This document shows, in pieces, positions 17,719 through 25,734 of a stretch of DNA of 64,000 nt (positions are counted from its first letter, which is position 1; the number at the start of each line of letters is the position of its first letter). Under the pieces are notes generated by a model. The model was not told the DNA's origin and did no database searches. It saw only the letters and a program-made list of their open reading frames with translations. The stretch lies in NCBI RefSeq assembly GCF_039537505.1, contig NZ_BAABAQ010000001.1:744001-808000 (forward strand), given 5' to 3'. The translations under genes were made by a program, and so were the position numbers. The stretch is from Streptosporangium oxazolinicum (GTDB taxonomy: Bacteria; Actinomycetota; Actinomycetes; Streptosporangiales; Streptosporangiaceae).

Positions 17719-18066
17719 ATGACGCACTGGATGGACGAGGAGGCCGGGCCGGTCGTCCGGCCGTACGCGCTCATCGGGGGTCGTACCCGCTCCTCCGGTG
17801 ACAAGCTGGACCTGGTCGCGATGGTCACTTCGACACGCGGCGCTCCGTCCGGGGGGTTCGTCCCAAGCCCCGAACAGGAACGCATCCTCGCCATGGTCAC
17901 CACTCCGACCTCGGTCGCCGACGTCGCCTCGGACCTGAACCTGCCGCTCGGCGTGGTGCGGGTCCTGCTCGGCGACCTGCAGGACCACAAGCTCATCTCG
18001 ATCGGGCGCGCCTCCGCGAGCGAGCGCATTCTCAAGGAAGTGATCAATGGACTTCGGGCCCTCTGA
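17719..18066 (+). CDS. cvnC: DUF742 protein (CvnC type)
   Basis: A 115-residue DUF742 protein. MTHWMDEEAGPVVRPYALIG is the family opening, and the C-terminal half is a winged-helix-like region (SVADVASDLNLPLGVVRVLL). GGAGG six bases before ATG 17719 sets the start; GTG 17704 is in frame but lacks a site. The 3' end overlaps cvnD by 20 bases. CvnC proteins are cytoplasmic members of the conservon complex; a DNA-binding role is suggested by the fold but not proven. Confidence 0.9.
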   Translation: MTHWMDEEAGPVVRPYALIGGRTRSSGDKLDLVAMVTSTRGAPSGGFVPSPEQERILAMVTTPTSVADVASDLNLPLGVVRVLLGDLQDHKLISIGRASASERILKEVINGLRAL

Positions 18067-18622
18067 CGAACCCGTCGCCCTCAAGATTCTCATCGCGGGT
18101 GGCTTCGGGGTGGGCAAGACCACGCTTGTGGGCGCCATCAGCGAGATCCGGCCGCTCCGCACCGAGGAGGTCCTCTCCGACCGCGGTATCGGCATCGACG
18201 ACGTCGACGGCGTCGAGGGCAAGACCACCACCACGGTCGCGATGGACTTCGGCCGCATCACGATCAGGGAGGGCCTGGTCGTCTACCTGTTCGGCACGCC
18301 GGGCCAGGAGCGCTTCTGGTTCATGTGGGACGAGCTGTCCTACGGCGCGCTGGGCGCCGTGGTGCTCGCCGACACCCGGCGGCTGACCGACTGCTTCCCC
18401 TCCATCGACTACTTCGAGCAGCGCGGCACGCCGTTCATCGTGGCCGTCAACTGCTTCGACGGCGCCGACCGGCACGAGGCGGAGGACGTACGCGTCGCCC
18501 TGGACCTCGACGTGGACGTGCCGGTGCTGCTCTGCGACGTGCGACGCCGCGTCTCGGCGAAGACGGTGCTCGTGACGCTCGTGGAGCACTCCCTGAGGGT
18601 GCTGACGGCCAGCCAGAGCTGA
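18047..18622 (+). CDS. cvnD: Conservon GTP-binding protein (CvnD type)
   Basis: A 191-residue Ras/MglA-like small GTPase. The P-loop is GGFGVGKTT at about residues 18-26, switch II is FGTPGQERF, and the base-specificity motif is the variant VNCFDG instead of NKxD, which is common in this family. It completes the first conservon and is the only cvnD in the window, although two conservons meet here. A terminator hairpin follows at 18654. Confidence 0.92.
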   Translation: MDFGPSDEPVALKILIAGGFGVGKTTLVGAISEIRPLRTEEVLSDRGIGIDDVDGVEGKTTTTVAMDFGRITIREGLVVYLFGTPGQERFWFMWDELSYGALGAVVLADTRRLTDCFPSIDYFEQRGTPFIVAVNCFDGADRHEAEDVRVALDLDVDVPVLLCDVRRRVSAKTVLVTLVEHSLRVLTASQS

Positions 18623-18653
18623 GGAACGGGCCGGGGTGCTCCCCCCGGCCCCA

Positions 18654-18673
18654 GGCCCCCGGTGCCGGGGGCC
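18654..18673. terminator. Hairpin between the two convergent conservons
   Basis: A 9-bp GC stem, ggcccccgg with ccgggggcc, around a two-base loop. It lies in the 103-bp gap between the stop of cvnD and the stop of the second cvnC. It can serve both strands. Confidence 0.7.
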
Positions 18674-18725
18674 GGACACCGGCTCGGGCGCTACCGCCGG
18701 AGGCCGGGCGCGCCCGCGAGAGGGA

Positions 18726-19097
18726 TCACAGCGCCCGCAGGCCGCTGATCAGTTCCCTCAGGAGGTTCTCCGGGGGCATGGAGGCCGCGGGAAGCGGCGA
18801 GCGCACCAGGATCAGACCCTGGTCCAGCAGATCGCCCAGGAGAACCCTGATCACGCCGACCGGCAGGCCCGCGTCCGAGGCGATCTCTACGATCGGGCGG
18901 GCCCGCTTGACCAGGTTGAGCAGCCGCCGGTGCTCGGAGCCAAGGTTCGCCCCGGCGGCGACCGGCGTTCCCGTCGCCACCGCCATCGCGAGCATGTCGA
19001 ACGAGGAGGACGACGCCCGGGTGCGCCCTCCCGTCATCGCGTAGGGACGGACGACGGGCCCCGCCTCCTCGTCGACCCACTCGACGTCGTCTTTCAT
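18726..19097 (-). CDS. cvnC: DUF742 protein (CvnC type), second conservon
   Basis: A 123-residue DUF742 protein with the same opening as its neighbour (WVDEEAGPVVRPYAMTGGRT), the winged-helix region (IVEIASDAGLPVGVIRVLLG), and a nearly identical last block (LLRELISGLRAL versus LKEVINGLRAL). Its ATG overlaps the cvnB stop by four bases. Unlike the first conservon, no cvnD follows: the next thing downstream is a hairpin and the end of the opposing cvnD. Confidence 0.92.
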   Translation of the reverse strand: MKDDVEWVDEEAGPVVRPYAMTGGRTRASSSSFDMLAMAVATGTPVAAGANLGSEHRRLLNLVKRARPIVEIASDAGLPVGVIRVLLGDLLDQGLILVRSPLPAASMPPENLLRELISGLRAL

Positions 19098-19483
19098 TGG
19101 CCCGCCATCCGGGGACCGGTGGCCAGATGCTGGCCGACACGGGTGACCAGGCGGGCCATCTCGTAGGCGATCAGGCCCACGTCGGCGGCGCCGGTGGTCA
19201 GGACCGACAGGCAGCTTCCCTGGCCCGCGGAGGTGACGAAGAGGAACGCGGAGTCCATCTCCACCATCGTCTGGCGGACGGCACCGCCGCCGAACTGCAG
19301 GCTGGTGCCCTTGGCGAGACTCTGGAAGCCGGAGGCGACCGCGGACAGGTGCTCGGCGTCCTCCTTGCTCAGCCCTCGGGACGAGGCCATCATCAGCCCG
19401 TCGTTGGACAGGATCAGCGCGTGCGAGACGTCCGCCACACTCGTGACGAAGTCATCCAGAAGCCAATACAGCTCACCCGGCAC
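19094..19483 (-). CDS. cvnB: Roadblock/LC7 domain protein (CvnB type), second conservon
   Basis: A 129-residue roadblock protein with GELYWLLDDFVTSVADVSHA, LSNDGLMMASSRGLSKEDAE and HLSAVASGFQSLAKG. The reading frame stays open far upstream, but that part is a translated tandem repeat without protein character. GTG 19483, with an AAGGGG about nine bases before it, gives a start equivalent to other CvnB proteins. It is separated from its cvnA by 294 bp of repeats, so B and C may have their own promoter. Confidence 0.88.
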   Translation of the reverse strand: MPGELYWLLDDFVTSVADVSHALILSNDGLMMASSRGLSKEDAEHLSAVASGFQSLAKGTSLQFGGGAVRQTMVEMDSAFLFVTSAGQGSCLSVLTTGAADVGLIAYEMARLVTRVGQHLATGPRMAGQ

Positions 19484-19530
19484 GTGGTTAAACCCCTTCC
19501 CCTCTGACGATCTCGTTGGTCGCCGGCCCC

Positions 19531-19710
19531 CACCGGCTCGGTGAACCCGTTCTCGCTGCTTCGCTCCCACAGACGCTGCCGGACAGCACCCATCGGCTCG
19601 GTGAACCCGTCCCCGACAGTCCGCTCCCACAGACGCCGCCGGACCATACCCACGGGCTCGGTGAACCCGTCCCCGACAGTCCGCTCCCACAGACGCCGCC
19701 CGGCCGCGCC
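19531..19710. repeat. 60-bp tandem repeat, three copies plus a partial fourth
   Basis: Units start with ggctcggtgaacccgt at 19535, 19595 and 19655, an exact 60-bp period; a degraded fourth start is near 19726. Copies two and three are almost identical. The array fills the gap between cvnA and cvnB of the second conservon. It is open in several frames because 60 is a multiple of three, but the translations do not look like protein. Confidence 0.9.
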
Positions 19711-19777
19711 GGCGGCCTCCGGCCGAGGCTCGGCGAACCCCGTCCCACTGCTCCGCCCCCGCCCTCACGATCCCGGC

Positions 19778-22018
19778 TCATCGCTTGGCACCGCCGTCCT
19801 CGTCCTCGTCGCGGCCGCGCTGCCAGCCGGACTGCAGGGCGCTCATCAGCGCCCTCGCCTCCTCGGGCGAGCGTCCCTCGACCTCGGCCTCGGGCGGGCG
19901 GGACTCCTGGGCCTGGCGCGGCGGCAGGTTCGCCTGCCGCACCCGGCGCGGCAGGCCGTCGGCGGCACCGCGCCGCGTCGGCTTCCACAGGTCCGCGGGG
20001 ATCGGCACCTCACCGGAGTCGGCAGGCCGCTCCACCCGTTCCACTCGCTCCACGACGGTCTCGGCGCCCTGCCCCGCGGACTCGGGCCGCACGCTGATGA
20101 CGGTGAGCACCGGCGGCTCCAGCGGCTCCTCGACGGGCTCGGGGTCTCCGAGCAGTTGCTCGGGAAGGAGGACGACCACCCCGGTGCCGCCGTACGGCGA
20201 GGCGCGCAGCATCACCTCGACCCCGTACCTGGCGGCCAGCAACCCGACCACGGCGAAGCCCAGCCGGTCGGTGTCGGCCGGGTCGAACTCCGGCGGGCTG
20301 GTCAGGCGCTCGTTGATCGCGGCGCGCTTGTCGTCGGTCAGCCCGAGCCCCCTGTCCTCGATCTCGACCGCGAAGCCCCGCCCGACGAGCTCGCCCCTGA
20401 CCGAGACCTGGCTGCCCGGCGGGGAGAAGACGGTGGCGTTCTCCAGGATCTCGGCGAACAGGTGCATCATGTCCGCGACGGCGTTGCCGACCAGGGTGGT
20501 GCCGCCCGTCGGGAAGATCCGTACCCGGGCGTAGTCCTCGACCTGGGCGGCGGCCCCGCGCAGCACGTCCTCCATCGGCACCGACGAGCGCCACTTGCGG
20601 CCCGCAGCGCCGCCGGACAGGATCACCAGGCCCTCGGCGTGGCGGCGCATGCGGGTGGTGAGGTGGTCGAGCCTGAAGAGGTTCTCCAGCGCGGCGGGGT
20701 CCTCCGCCTGCTTCTGCATGCCGTCGAGCAGCTTGAGCTGGCGCTGCAGCAGCGACTGGCTCCGGCGGGCGAGGTTGCGGAAGGCCTGGGAGACGCCCTC
20801 GCGCAGCCTGGCCTGCTCCACGGCGGCGTCCACGGCACTGCGCTGGACGCTGTCGAAGGCGGCGGCGACGTCGTGGATCTCGGTCGTGCTGCCCAGCGGC
20901 TCCAGCGGGGGCGCCTCGGTCGCCACGTCCACCCGCTCGCCCCGGCGCAGCTTCGACATGACCCTCGGGAGCCGCTCCTGCGCGAGGTCGGCGGCGGCCC
21001 GCCGCACCGCGGCGAGCTCCTTGGTGATCCCGCTGCCGACCCGGTACGAGATCAGCAGCGACGCGACGACCGCGATGAGGCCGAGCACGCCGACGACACC
21101 GGCACGGACGAAGACGCCGACGGCGGCGGGCGCGGCCTGCTCGACGAGCGCGGGGGTGGCCGCCGTCAGGGACCGCTGGTAGGCGGCGTCCAGCTCGTCC
21201 CCGGCGGCACGCCAGGCGGTGGACGGCACGCCACCGGCGCCGGACAGCAGACGGTTCTCCAGGCTGGTGAAGCGGGCGTACGTCGAGGAGGCGATCATCT
21301 CCGAGAAGGGGGCGCGCAGCGCGGGCTCCAGATCCGGGAGCGCCTGGTCCATGAGGAAGACCCGGTTGGCGGCGAGCCGGGTGAACAGCCGCATCTCGCT
21401 CGCCGTCATCGGGGTCTCGAGCGCCAGCGCGCCCGCGGCGAGTGCCCGCTCGCGGCTGAGCAGGTCCATGGCCTGGTTGATCATCGTGATGCCGCGCGAC
21501 TGGCGGTAGAGCGGGAGGTCGTTGGTGAGGCTCAGGGTGTTGAAGAGCCGGCGCAGGGCGTCCGGCAGCCGGGAGAACTCCTCGGAGAGGCCCACCGGGC
21601 CGATCCGCCCGGTGTCGATCCTGGCGCGGATCGCGTCGAGCCCGTCCACCTGGCGCATCAGCTCGGCGTGGCGCGTCCGCATCTCGTCGGACATCTCCGC
21701 CTGCGCCGACTCCCCTGTCGTCTCGCGCAGCCGGGAACGGGCCTGGTCGGTGACCGAGCGCTGGCCCGCGAGGGTGTCGCGGTCCGCGTCGGAGCGGGTG
21801 GCCAGGTACTCGGCCGACAGGATGTGCTCACGCTGGACCGCGGTGCCCAGGTCTCCCGCGGGCTTGCCGACGGAGTCGTACAGCGTGCCGACGGAGAGCA
21901 GGCTCACCGAGTCGCCGACCGTGACGACCGTCGCGAAACCCCACAGCGCCACCAGCGAGGCGAGCGGGATGACCAGCAGCACCGAGACCTTGAAGCGGAT
22001 AGACCTGCTCGCTGCCAT
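19778..22018 (-). CDS. cvnA: Conservon sensor histidine kinase-like protein, nitrate/nitrite-sensing domain (CvnA type), second conservon
   Basis: A 746-residue paralog of the protein at 14671. The N-terminal signal anchor is MAASRSIRFKVSVLLVIPLA, the extracellular helical sensing domain runs to about residue 290, and a second membrane segment (VGVLGLIAVVASLLISYRVG) is followed by a linker. The ATPase domain has the N box EILENATVFSPP and the G box IEDRGLGLT. The C-terminal tail is shorter than in the first copy but shares the LPRRVRQANLPP and SPEEARALMSALQSGWQRGR motifs. GAGGTGAC precedes ATG 22018. It is convergent with the first conservon. Confidence 0.9.
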   Translation of the reverse strand: MAASRSIRFKVSVLLVIPLASLVALWGFATVVTVGDSVSLLSVGTLYDSVGKPAGDLGTAVQREHILSAEYLATRSDADRDTLAGQRSVTDQARSRLRETTGESAQAEMSDEMRTRHAELMRQVDGLDAIRARIDTGRIGPVGLSEEFSRLPDALRRLFNTLSLTNDLPLYRQSRGITMINQAMDLLSRERALAAGALALETPMTASEMRLFTRLAANRVFLMDQALPDLEPALRAPFSEMIASSTYARFTSLENRLLSGAGGVPSTAWRAAGDELDAAYQRSLTAATPALVEQAAPAAVGVFVRAGVVGVLGLIAVVASLLISYRVGSGITKELAAVRRAAADLAQERLPRVMSKLRRGERVDVATEAPPLEPLGSTTEIHDVAAAFDSVQRSAVDAAVEQARLREGVSQAFRNLARRSQSLLQRQLKLLDGMQKQAEDPAALENLFRLDHLTTRMRRHAEGLVILSGGAAGRKWRSSVPMEDVLRGAAAQVEDYARVRIFPTGGTTLVGNAVADMMHLFAEILENATVFSPPGSQVSVRGELVGRGFAVEIEDRGLGLTDDKRAAINERLTSPPEFDPADTDRLGFAVVGLLAARYGVEVMLRASPYGGTGVVVLLPEQLLGDPEPVEEPLEPPVLTVISVRPESAGQGAETVVERVERVERPADSGEVPIPADLWKPTRRGAADGLPRRVRQANLPPRQAQESRPPEAEVEGRSPEEARALMSALQSGWQRGRDEDEDGGAKR

Positions 22019-22064
22019 GTCACCTCAACGGCTCGCTCTCGGAGCGCCGGGGGGAGGCCCCGGA

Positions 22065-22134
22065 CGATCTCTAGATCGCCGACGAGAATAGCACTGGCGG
22101 CTCCTGCTATTTGTAGCCTATTTGTGACATGTCA
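22065..22134 (-). promoter_or_regulatory. Promoter region of the second cvnA with palindromes
   Basis: The 142-bp gap upstream contains the perfect palindrome CGATCTCTAGATCG (22065-22078), an 8-base direct repeat (ctatttgt) at 22107 and 22118, and the palindrome TGACATGTCA (22125-22134). The last 10-mer also occurs at 41694-41703. No regulator is identified. Confidence 0.35.
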
Positions 22135-22160
22135 TGAAAGAGTTTTCGGAAGTGAGTGCG

Positions 22161-22811
22161 TCAGCCGAGAGCGGCGCGTGACGCGGGGGCGGCGCCCCGC
22201 GCCCAGGTCAGTCGGACGAGCCGGAAGGCCAGCACTCCGACCAGCGCGACCTCGGCGCCGAGCAGGGTCCACTCGACGAGTCCGACGAGCGCCCCGCCTC
22301 CGGGAAGCATCACGTAGGTGAGGGCCAGCAGTCCGAAACCCCCGGCCAGCGTGAGCCACTCCACCGGCCTGGCCACCGGCCGCCACCGCTCGTCCTCGCC
22401 GAACCGCGCCACCGTCAGGCCACCCGCCGCGGGCACCGCGGCCAGCACGGCGATCGACACGTAGCGGTACGCCTGGGCGACCAGGTCCGTCCCCGTACCG
22501 GGAATGGCCGAGGGCAGCACGGCGAGCACGATGAGTCCCGCGCCCCAGACCAGCATCAGCCGTTCGGCCAGGACACCCACCGGCGCCCCCACGGCCCGCA
22601 GCCCCGCGACCACCGCGAAGGCCGCGACCCCCAGCGCCGTCATCGCGAACCCGGTCGCCCCGGTGCGGTCCAGCGCGGCGTACTCGCTGATCGTCAGATC
22701 GAGGGGGTTCGGGGAGAGGACCGGGTCGGCCTGTCCCGCGACGGCGGCCACGGCGGCCACGACGATCCCGGCACATGCGATCAGGGGGTAGAGCCTCTTC
22801 GACGCGAGCAT
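22161..22811 (-). CDS. DUF998 family membrane protein
   Basis: A 216-residue integral membrane protein with six predicted helices and the DUF998 layout: short N-terminus, LIACAGIVVAAVAAVAG helix, a loop with LSPNPLDLTISEYAALDRTG, then five more hydrophobic segments. DUF998 proteins have no established activity. It is a single gene between the second conservon's promoter and the xyl terminator. Confidence 0.8.
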   Translation of the reverse strand: MLASKRLYPLIACAGIVVAAVAAVAGQADPVLSPNPLDLTISEYAALDRTGATGFAMTALGVAAFAVVAGLRAVGAPVGVLAERLMLVWGAGLIVLAVLPSAIPGTGTDLVAQAYRYVSIAVLAAVPAAGGLTVARFGEDERWRPVARPVEWLTLAGGFGLLALTYVMLPGGGALVGLVEWTLLGAEVALVGVLAFRLVRLTWARGAAPASRAALG

Positions 22812-23124
22812 GCGCTAAGACTGTCCGCCGGAGGACGTTTCAGACATCCGGCGGCACCCCTGATCCAACCCTGAGGCGTCCCTGAGACGGCCCGTCCCCG
22901 GATGGTTCGGGGGAGGCGGCCGATCATCCCGGTGAAGCGGCCGGTCATCCCGGTGAAGAACGCGGGCCCCGGCCCGTCCCGCGCCCCGGCGGGAGCGCGT
23001 GACGGGCCGGGGCCCATGCCCGGCGAGGGCGTGCCGCGAGAGGGTTCACGCGACCGCGTGCCGGTGTCCCGGTCCCGATGTCTCAGGCCCGATGTCCCGG
23101 TGCCGCTTGCTCAGGCCCGGTGTC
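22812..23124. other. Intergenic region with hairpin and short repeats
   Basis: No gene is seen. It contains a direct repeat of about 18 bp (cggtcatcccggtgaag type) at 22918-22960, the hairpin at 22964-23015, and a run of short near-repeats (gatgtcccggtg, ggtgtctcag) at about 23060-23128 just after the xylB stop. Confidence 0.5.
22964..23015 (-). terminator. Terminator hairpin after xylAB
   Basis: A perfect 15-bp stem, gggccccggcccgtc (22964-22978) with its complement at 23001-23015, closing a 22-base loop that can pair further. It is about 110 bp past the xylB stop in the direction of transcription. Confidence 0.7.
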
Positions 23125-24507
23125 TCAGCCGAGGCCGCGGACCTCGGCGTAGCGCGCCCTGACCTCCGGCGCGGGATCGGCCTCGTAGTGCTCGGCCTTG
23201 CCCGCCTCCCAGGCCGGGGGCTCGTCGCCGCCGAGCAGCCAGGCGGCCTGCCTCGCCGCCCCGTCCGCGACGTACTCCCCCGGCTCGGGGACGACCACCG
23301 GCCGTCCGAAGACCGCGGGGGCGATCCGCCGTACGGCCTCCGACCTGGCGCCTCCGCCGATGAGCAGCACCCTGGCCGGGTCGAGCCCGAGGGCGTCGAA
23401 GGCGTCGGCGAGATGGCAGAGCAGGCCCTCCACCGCCGCCCTGGCCAGGTGCGCCGGGGTGGAGGTGGCCAGCGTCAGCCCGTGCAGCGAGCCCGTGGCG
23501 GTGGGCAGGTTCGGGGTGCGCTCGCCCTCCAGGTAGGGGACGTGCACGAGCCCCCCGGCCCCCGAGGGCGCCTCCAGGGCGAGCCTGCCGAGCTCGTCGA
23601 GCCCGACCCCGAGCATCCGCGCGGCGGCGTCGAGCACCCTGGCGGCGTTGAGCGTGGCCACCAGCGGGAGGAACCGCCCCGTGGCGTCCGCGAACCCGGC
23701 CACGGAACCGCTCGGGTCGGCGCTCGGGCTCGCGGCGACCGCGAAGGCCGTCCCCGACGTCCCGATCGACACCACCACGTCCCCGGGCAGGGCGCCGACC
23801 CCGAGGGCCGCCGCCATGTTGTCGCCCGTGCCCGGCGCGAGCCGCACCGCGCCCGCGCCGGAGACACCGGCTGCGGGCCGCACCTCACCCGCGGGGTCGC
23901 GGGGACCCAGAACCTCGGGAAGGCCGGGTACGGCGCCGAAGGCCGTCTGGAGGAGGTCCGTCCGGTAGGTCCCGGTCGCGGGCGACCAGTAGCCGGTGCC
24001 CGACGCGTCGCCCCTGTCGGTGACGAACTCCCCGCCCAGCCGCCAGGTGAGCCAGTCGTGCGGCAGGCACACCCTCGCCGTGCGGCGGGCGGAGTCGGGC
24101 TCGTGCTCGGCCAGCCAGCGGAGCTTGGTCACCGTGAACGACGCGACCGGCACGCTGCCGACCGCCTCGGCCCAGACCTCCGGGCCGCCCAGCTCCTTCA
24201 CCAGGTCGGCGGCGGCTCCGGCGGAACGGGTGTCGTTCCACAGCAGCGCCTTCCTGACGACGTCGCCGGACTCGTCCAGGCAGACCATGCCGTGCTGCTG
24301 CGCGCCGACGCTCATCGCCTCGACGCCGTCCAGCCCACCGGCCCGCGCGATCGCCTCCTGGAGCGCGTCCCACCAGGCCCCGGGATCGACCTCGGTGCCC
24401 TCGGGGTGGGGCGCGCGCCCCTGGCGGACCAGGGCGCCCGTGCGGGCGTCCCTGATCACCACCTTGCAGCTCTGGGTCGACGAGTCGACCCCGGCCACCA
24501 GTGTCAT
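23125..24507 (-). CDS. xylB: Xylulokinase
   Basis: A 460-residue FGGY-family kinase that phosphorylates D-xylulose to xylulose 5-phosphate in the cytoplasm. The N-terminal VAGVDSSTQSCKVVIRDA is the ATPase fold's first phosphate loop, AMSVGAQQHGMV is the xylulokinase signature, LLWNDTRSA contributes to sugar binding, and RVLLIGGGARSEAVRR is the adenosine motif. Length is normal. Its ATG overlaps the xylA stop by four bases (24504-24507), so xylA and xylB are one operon, controlled by the divergent ROK repressor. Confidence 0.95.
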   Translation of the reverse strand: MTLVAGVDSSTQSCKVVIRDARTGALVRQGRAPHPEGTEVDPGAWWDALQEAIARAGGLDGVEAMSVGAQQHGMVCLDESGDVVRKALLWNDTRSAGAAADLVKELGGPEVWAEAVGSVPVASFTVTKLRWLAEHEPDSARRTARVCLPHDWLTWRLGGEFVTDRGDASGTGYWSPATGTYRTDLLQTAFGAVPGLPEVLGPRDPAGEVRPAAGVSGAGAVRLAPGTGDNMAAALGVGALPGDVVVSIGTSGTAFAVAASPSADPSGSVAGFADATGRFLPLVATLNAARVLDAAARMLGVGLDELGRLALEAPSGAGGLVHVPYLEGERTPNLPTATGSLHGLTLATSTPAHLARAAVEGLLCHLADAFDALGLDPARVLLIGGGARSEAVRRIAPAVFGRPVVVPEPGEYVADGAARQAAWLLGGDEPPAWEAGKAEHYEADPAPEVRARYAEVRGLG

Positions 24508-25655
24508 CCGCGGACTCCGAAGAGGTGGTCCATGGCGAGCTGGTTGAGGCGGGTGAAGTGGAAGCCGCGCGCGGCCACCGCGTCGAGGTCGAAGTCGTCG
24601 CGGTTGAGGTCGGCGATCGTCTCGCCGGGGGCGAGCGTGGGCTCGGAGAGCTCGGCGACCTTGCTCGCGGCGAGCGCCTCGGCGACCTCGGGGTCGGCGC
24701 GGAACGCCGCGACCTTCTCCTTCAGGATCAGGTACGTGCGCATGTTGGCCGCGGCGGAGACCCAGACGTCCTCGGAGTCCTCGGTGCGCAGCGGCTTGTA
24801 GTCGAAGTGCCTGGGGCCGTCGTAGCCGCCGTTCTCCAGCAGGTCGACCAGGAAGAAGGCGTTCTTCACGTCGCCGTGGCCGAAGATCAGGTCCTGGTCG
24901 TAGCGGGGGCCGTGCTGGCCGTTCAGGTCGATGTGGAAGAGCTTGCCGTGCCAGAGCGCCTGCGCGATGCCGTGCGCGAAGTTGAGCCCGGCCATCTCCT
25001 CGTGGCCCACCTCGGGGTTGAGGCCGACGCGCTCGGAGTGCTCCAGCTCGTTGATGAACGCGAGCGCGTGGCCGATCGTCGGGAGCAGGATGTCGCCCCG
25101 CGGCTCGTTCGGCTTGGGCTCGATGGCGAACCTGATGTCGTAGCCCTGCTCGATCACGTACGAGGTGAGCACGTCCATGCTCTCCTTGTAGCGGCTGAGC
25201 GCGGCCCTGATGTCCTTGGCGGCCCCGGACTCGGCGCCCTCGCGCCCGCCCCAGCAGACGTAGGTGGTCGCGCCGAGCTCGGCGGCGAGGTCCACGTTGC
25301 GGATGACCTTGCGCAGCGCGTAGCGGCGGACGTCGCGGTCGTTGCTGGTGAAGCCGCCGTCCTTGAAGACGGGGTGGGTGAACAGGTTCGTGGTGGCCAT
25401 CGGAACCTTGAGCCCGGTCTCGGCCAGTGCCTTCTTGAGGTTCGCGACGGCCCTGTCACGGTCGGGCTCGACGGCGAGCAGGTCGTCGTCGTGGAAGGTG
25501 ACGCCGTACGCGCCGAGCTCGGCGAGCCGGTGGACGCTCTCAGCCGGGTCCAACGGGGCCCGGGAGGCGTCCCCGAAGGGGTCTCGGGCCTGCCAGCCGA
25601 CGGTCCACAGCCCGAAGGTGAAGCGGTCTTCGGGCTTGGGGGTGTAGGCGTTCAT
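24504..25655 (-). CDS. xylA: Xylose isomerase
   Basis: A 383-residue xylose isomerase of the short actinobacterial class, converting D-xylose to D-xylulose. The catalytic His region is GVTFHDDDLL, and the metal ligands lie in FAIEPKPNEPRGD, VGLNPEVGHEEMAGLNF and KLFHIDLNGQHGPRYDQD. GGAGG seven bases before ATG 25655 sets the start. It is first in the xylAB operon; no xylose ABC transporter genes are in the window, so uptake must be coded elsewhere. Confidence 0.96.
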   Translation of the reverse strand: MNAYTPKPEDRFTFGLWTVGWQARDPFGDASRAPLDPAESVHRLAELGAYGVTFHDDDLLAVEPDRDRAVANLKKALAETGLKVPMATTNLFTHPVFKDGGFTSNDRDVRRYALRKVIRNVDLAAELGATTYVCWGGREGAESGAAKDIRAALSRYKESMDVLTSYVIEQGYDIRFAIEPKPNEPRGDILLPTIGHALAFINELEHSERVGLNPEVGHEEMAGLNFAHGIAQALWHGKLFHIDLNGQHGPRYDQDLIFGHGDVKNAFFLVDLLENGGYDGPRHFDYKPLRTEDSEDVWVSAAANMRTYLILKEKVAAFRADPEVAEALAASKVAELSEPTLAPGETIADLNRDDFDLDAVAARGFHFTRLNQLAMDHLFGVRG

Positions 25656-25670
25656 CTTCGTTCCTCCGAT

Positions 25671-25692
25671 TTAATCCACTTTATGGACTTAA
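25671..25692. promoter_or_regulatory. Probable XylR operator
   Basis: The only AT-rich part of the 79-bp xylA/xylR gap holds an imperfect dyad, TTAATCCA then TGGACTTAA around a five-base centre, with another TGGA half-site at 25695. It overlaps the likely xylA promoter. Such TTxxTCCA-type dyads fit operators of ROK xylose repressors. Confidence 0.6.
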
Positions 25693-25734
25693 TATGGATC
25701 GAGGTGGTGGGATCGTCAAGGGGGTGGATGTCTC

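Noticed and set aside
19531..19710. CRISPR array
   Set aside because: The 60-bp units are contiguous tandem copies without unique spacers, and no cas gene is present.
19541..22321. 926-codon plus-strand frame across the second cvnA
   Set aside because: Antisense of cvnA plus the 60-bp repeat; the composition is repetitive and no motif is present.
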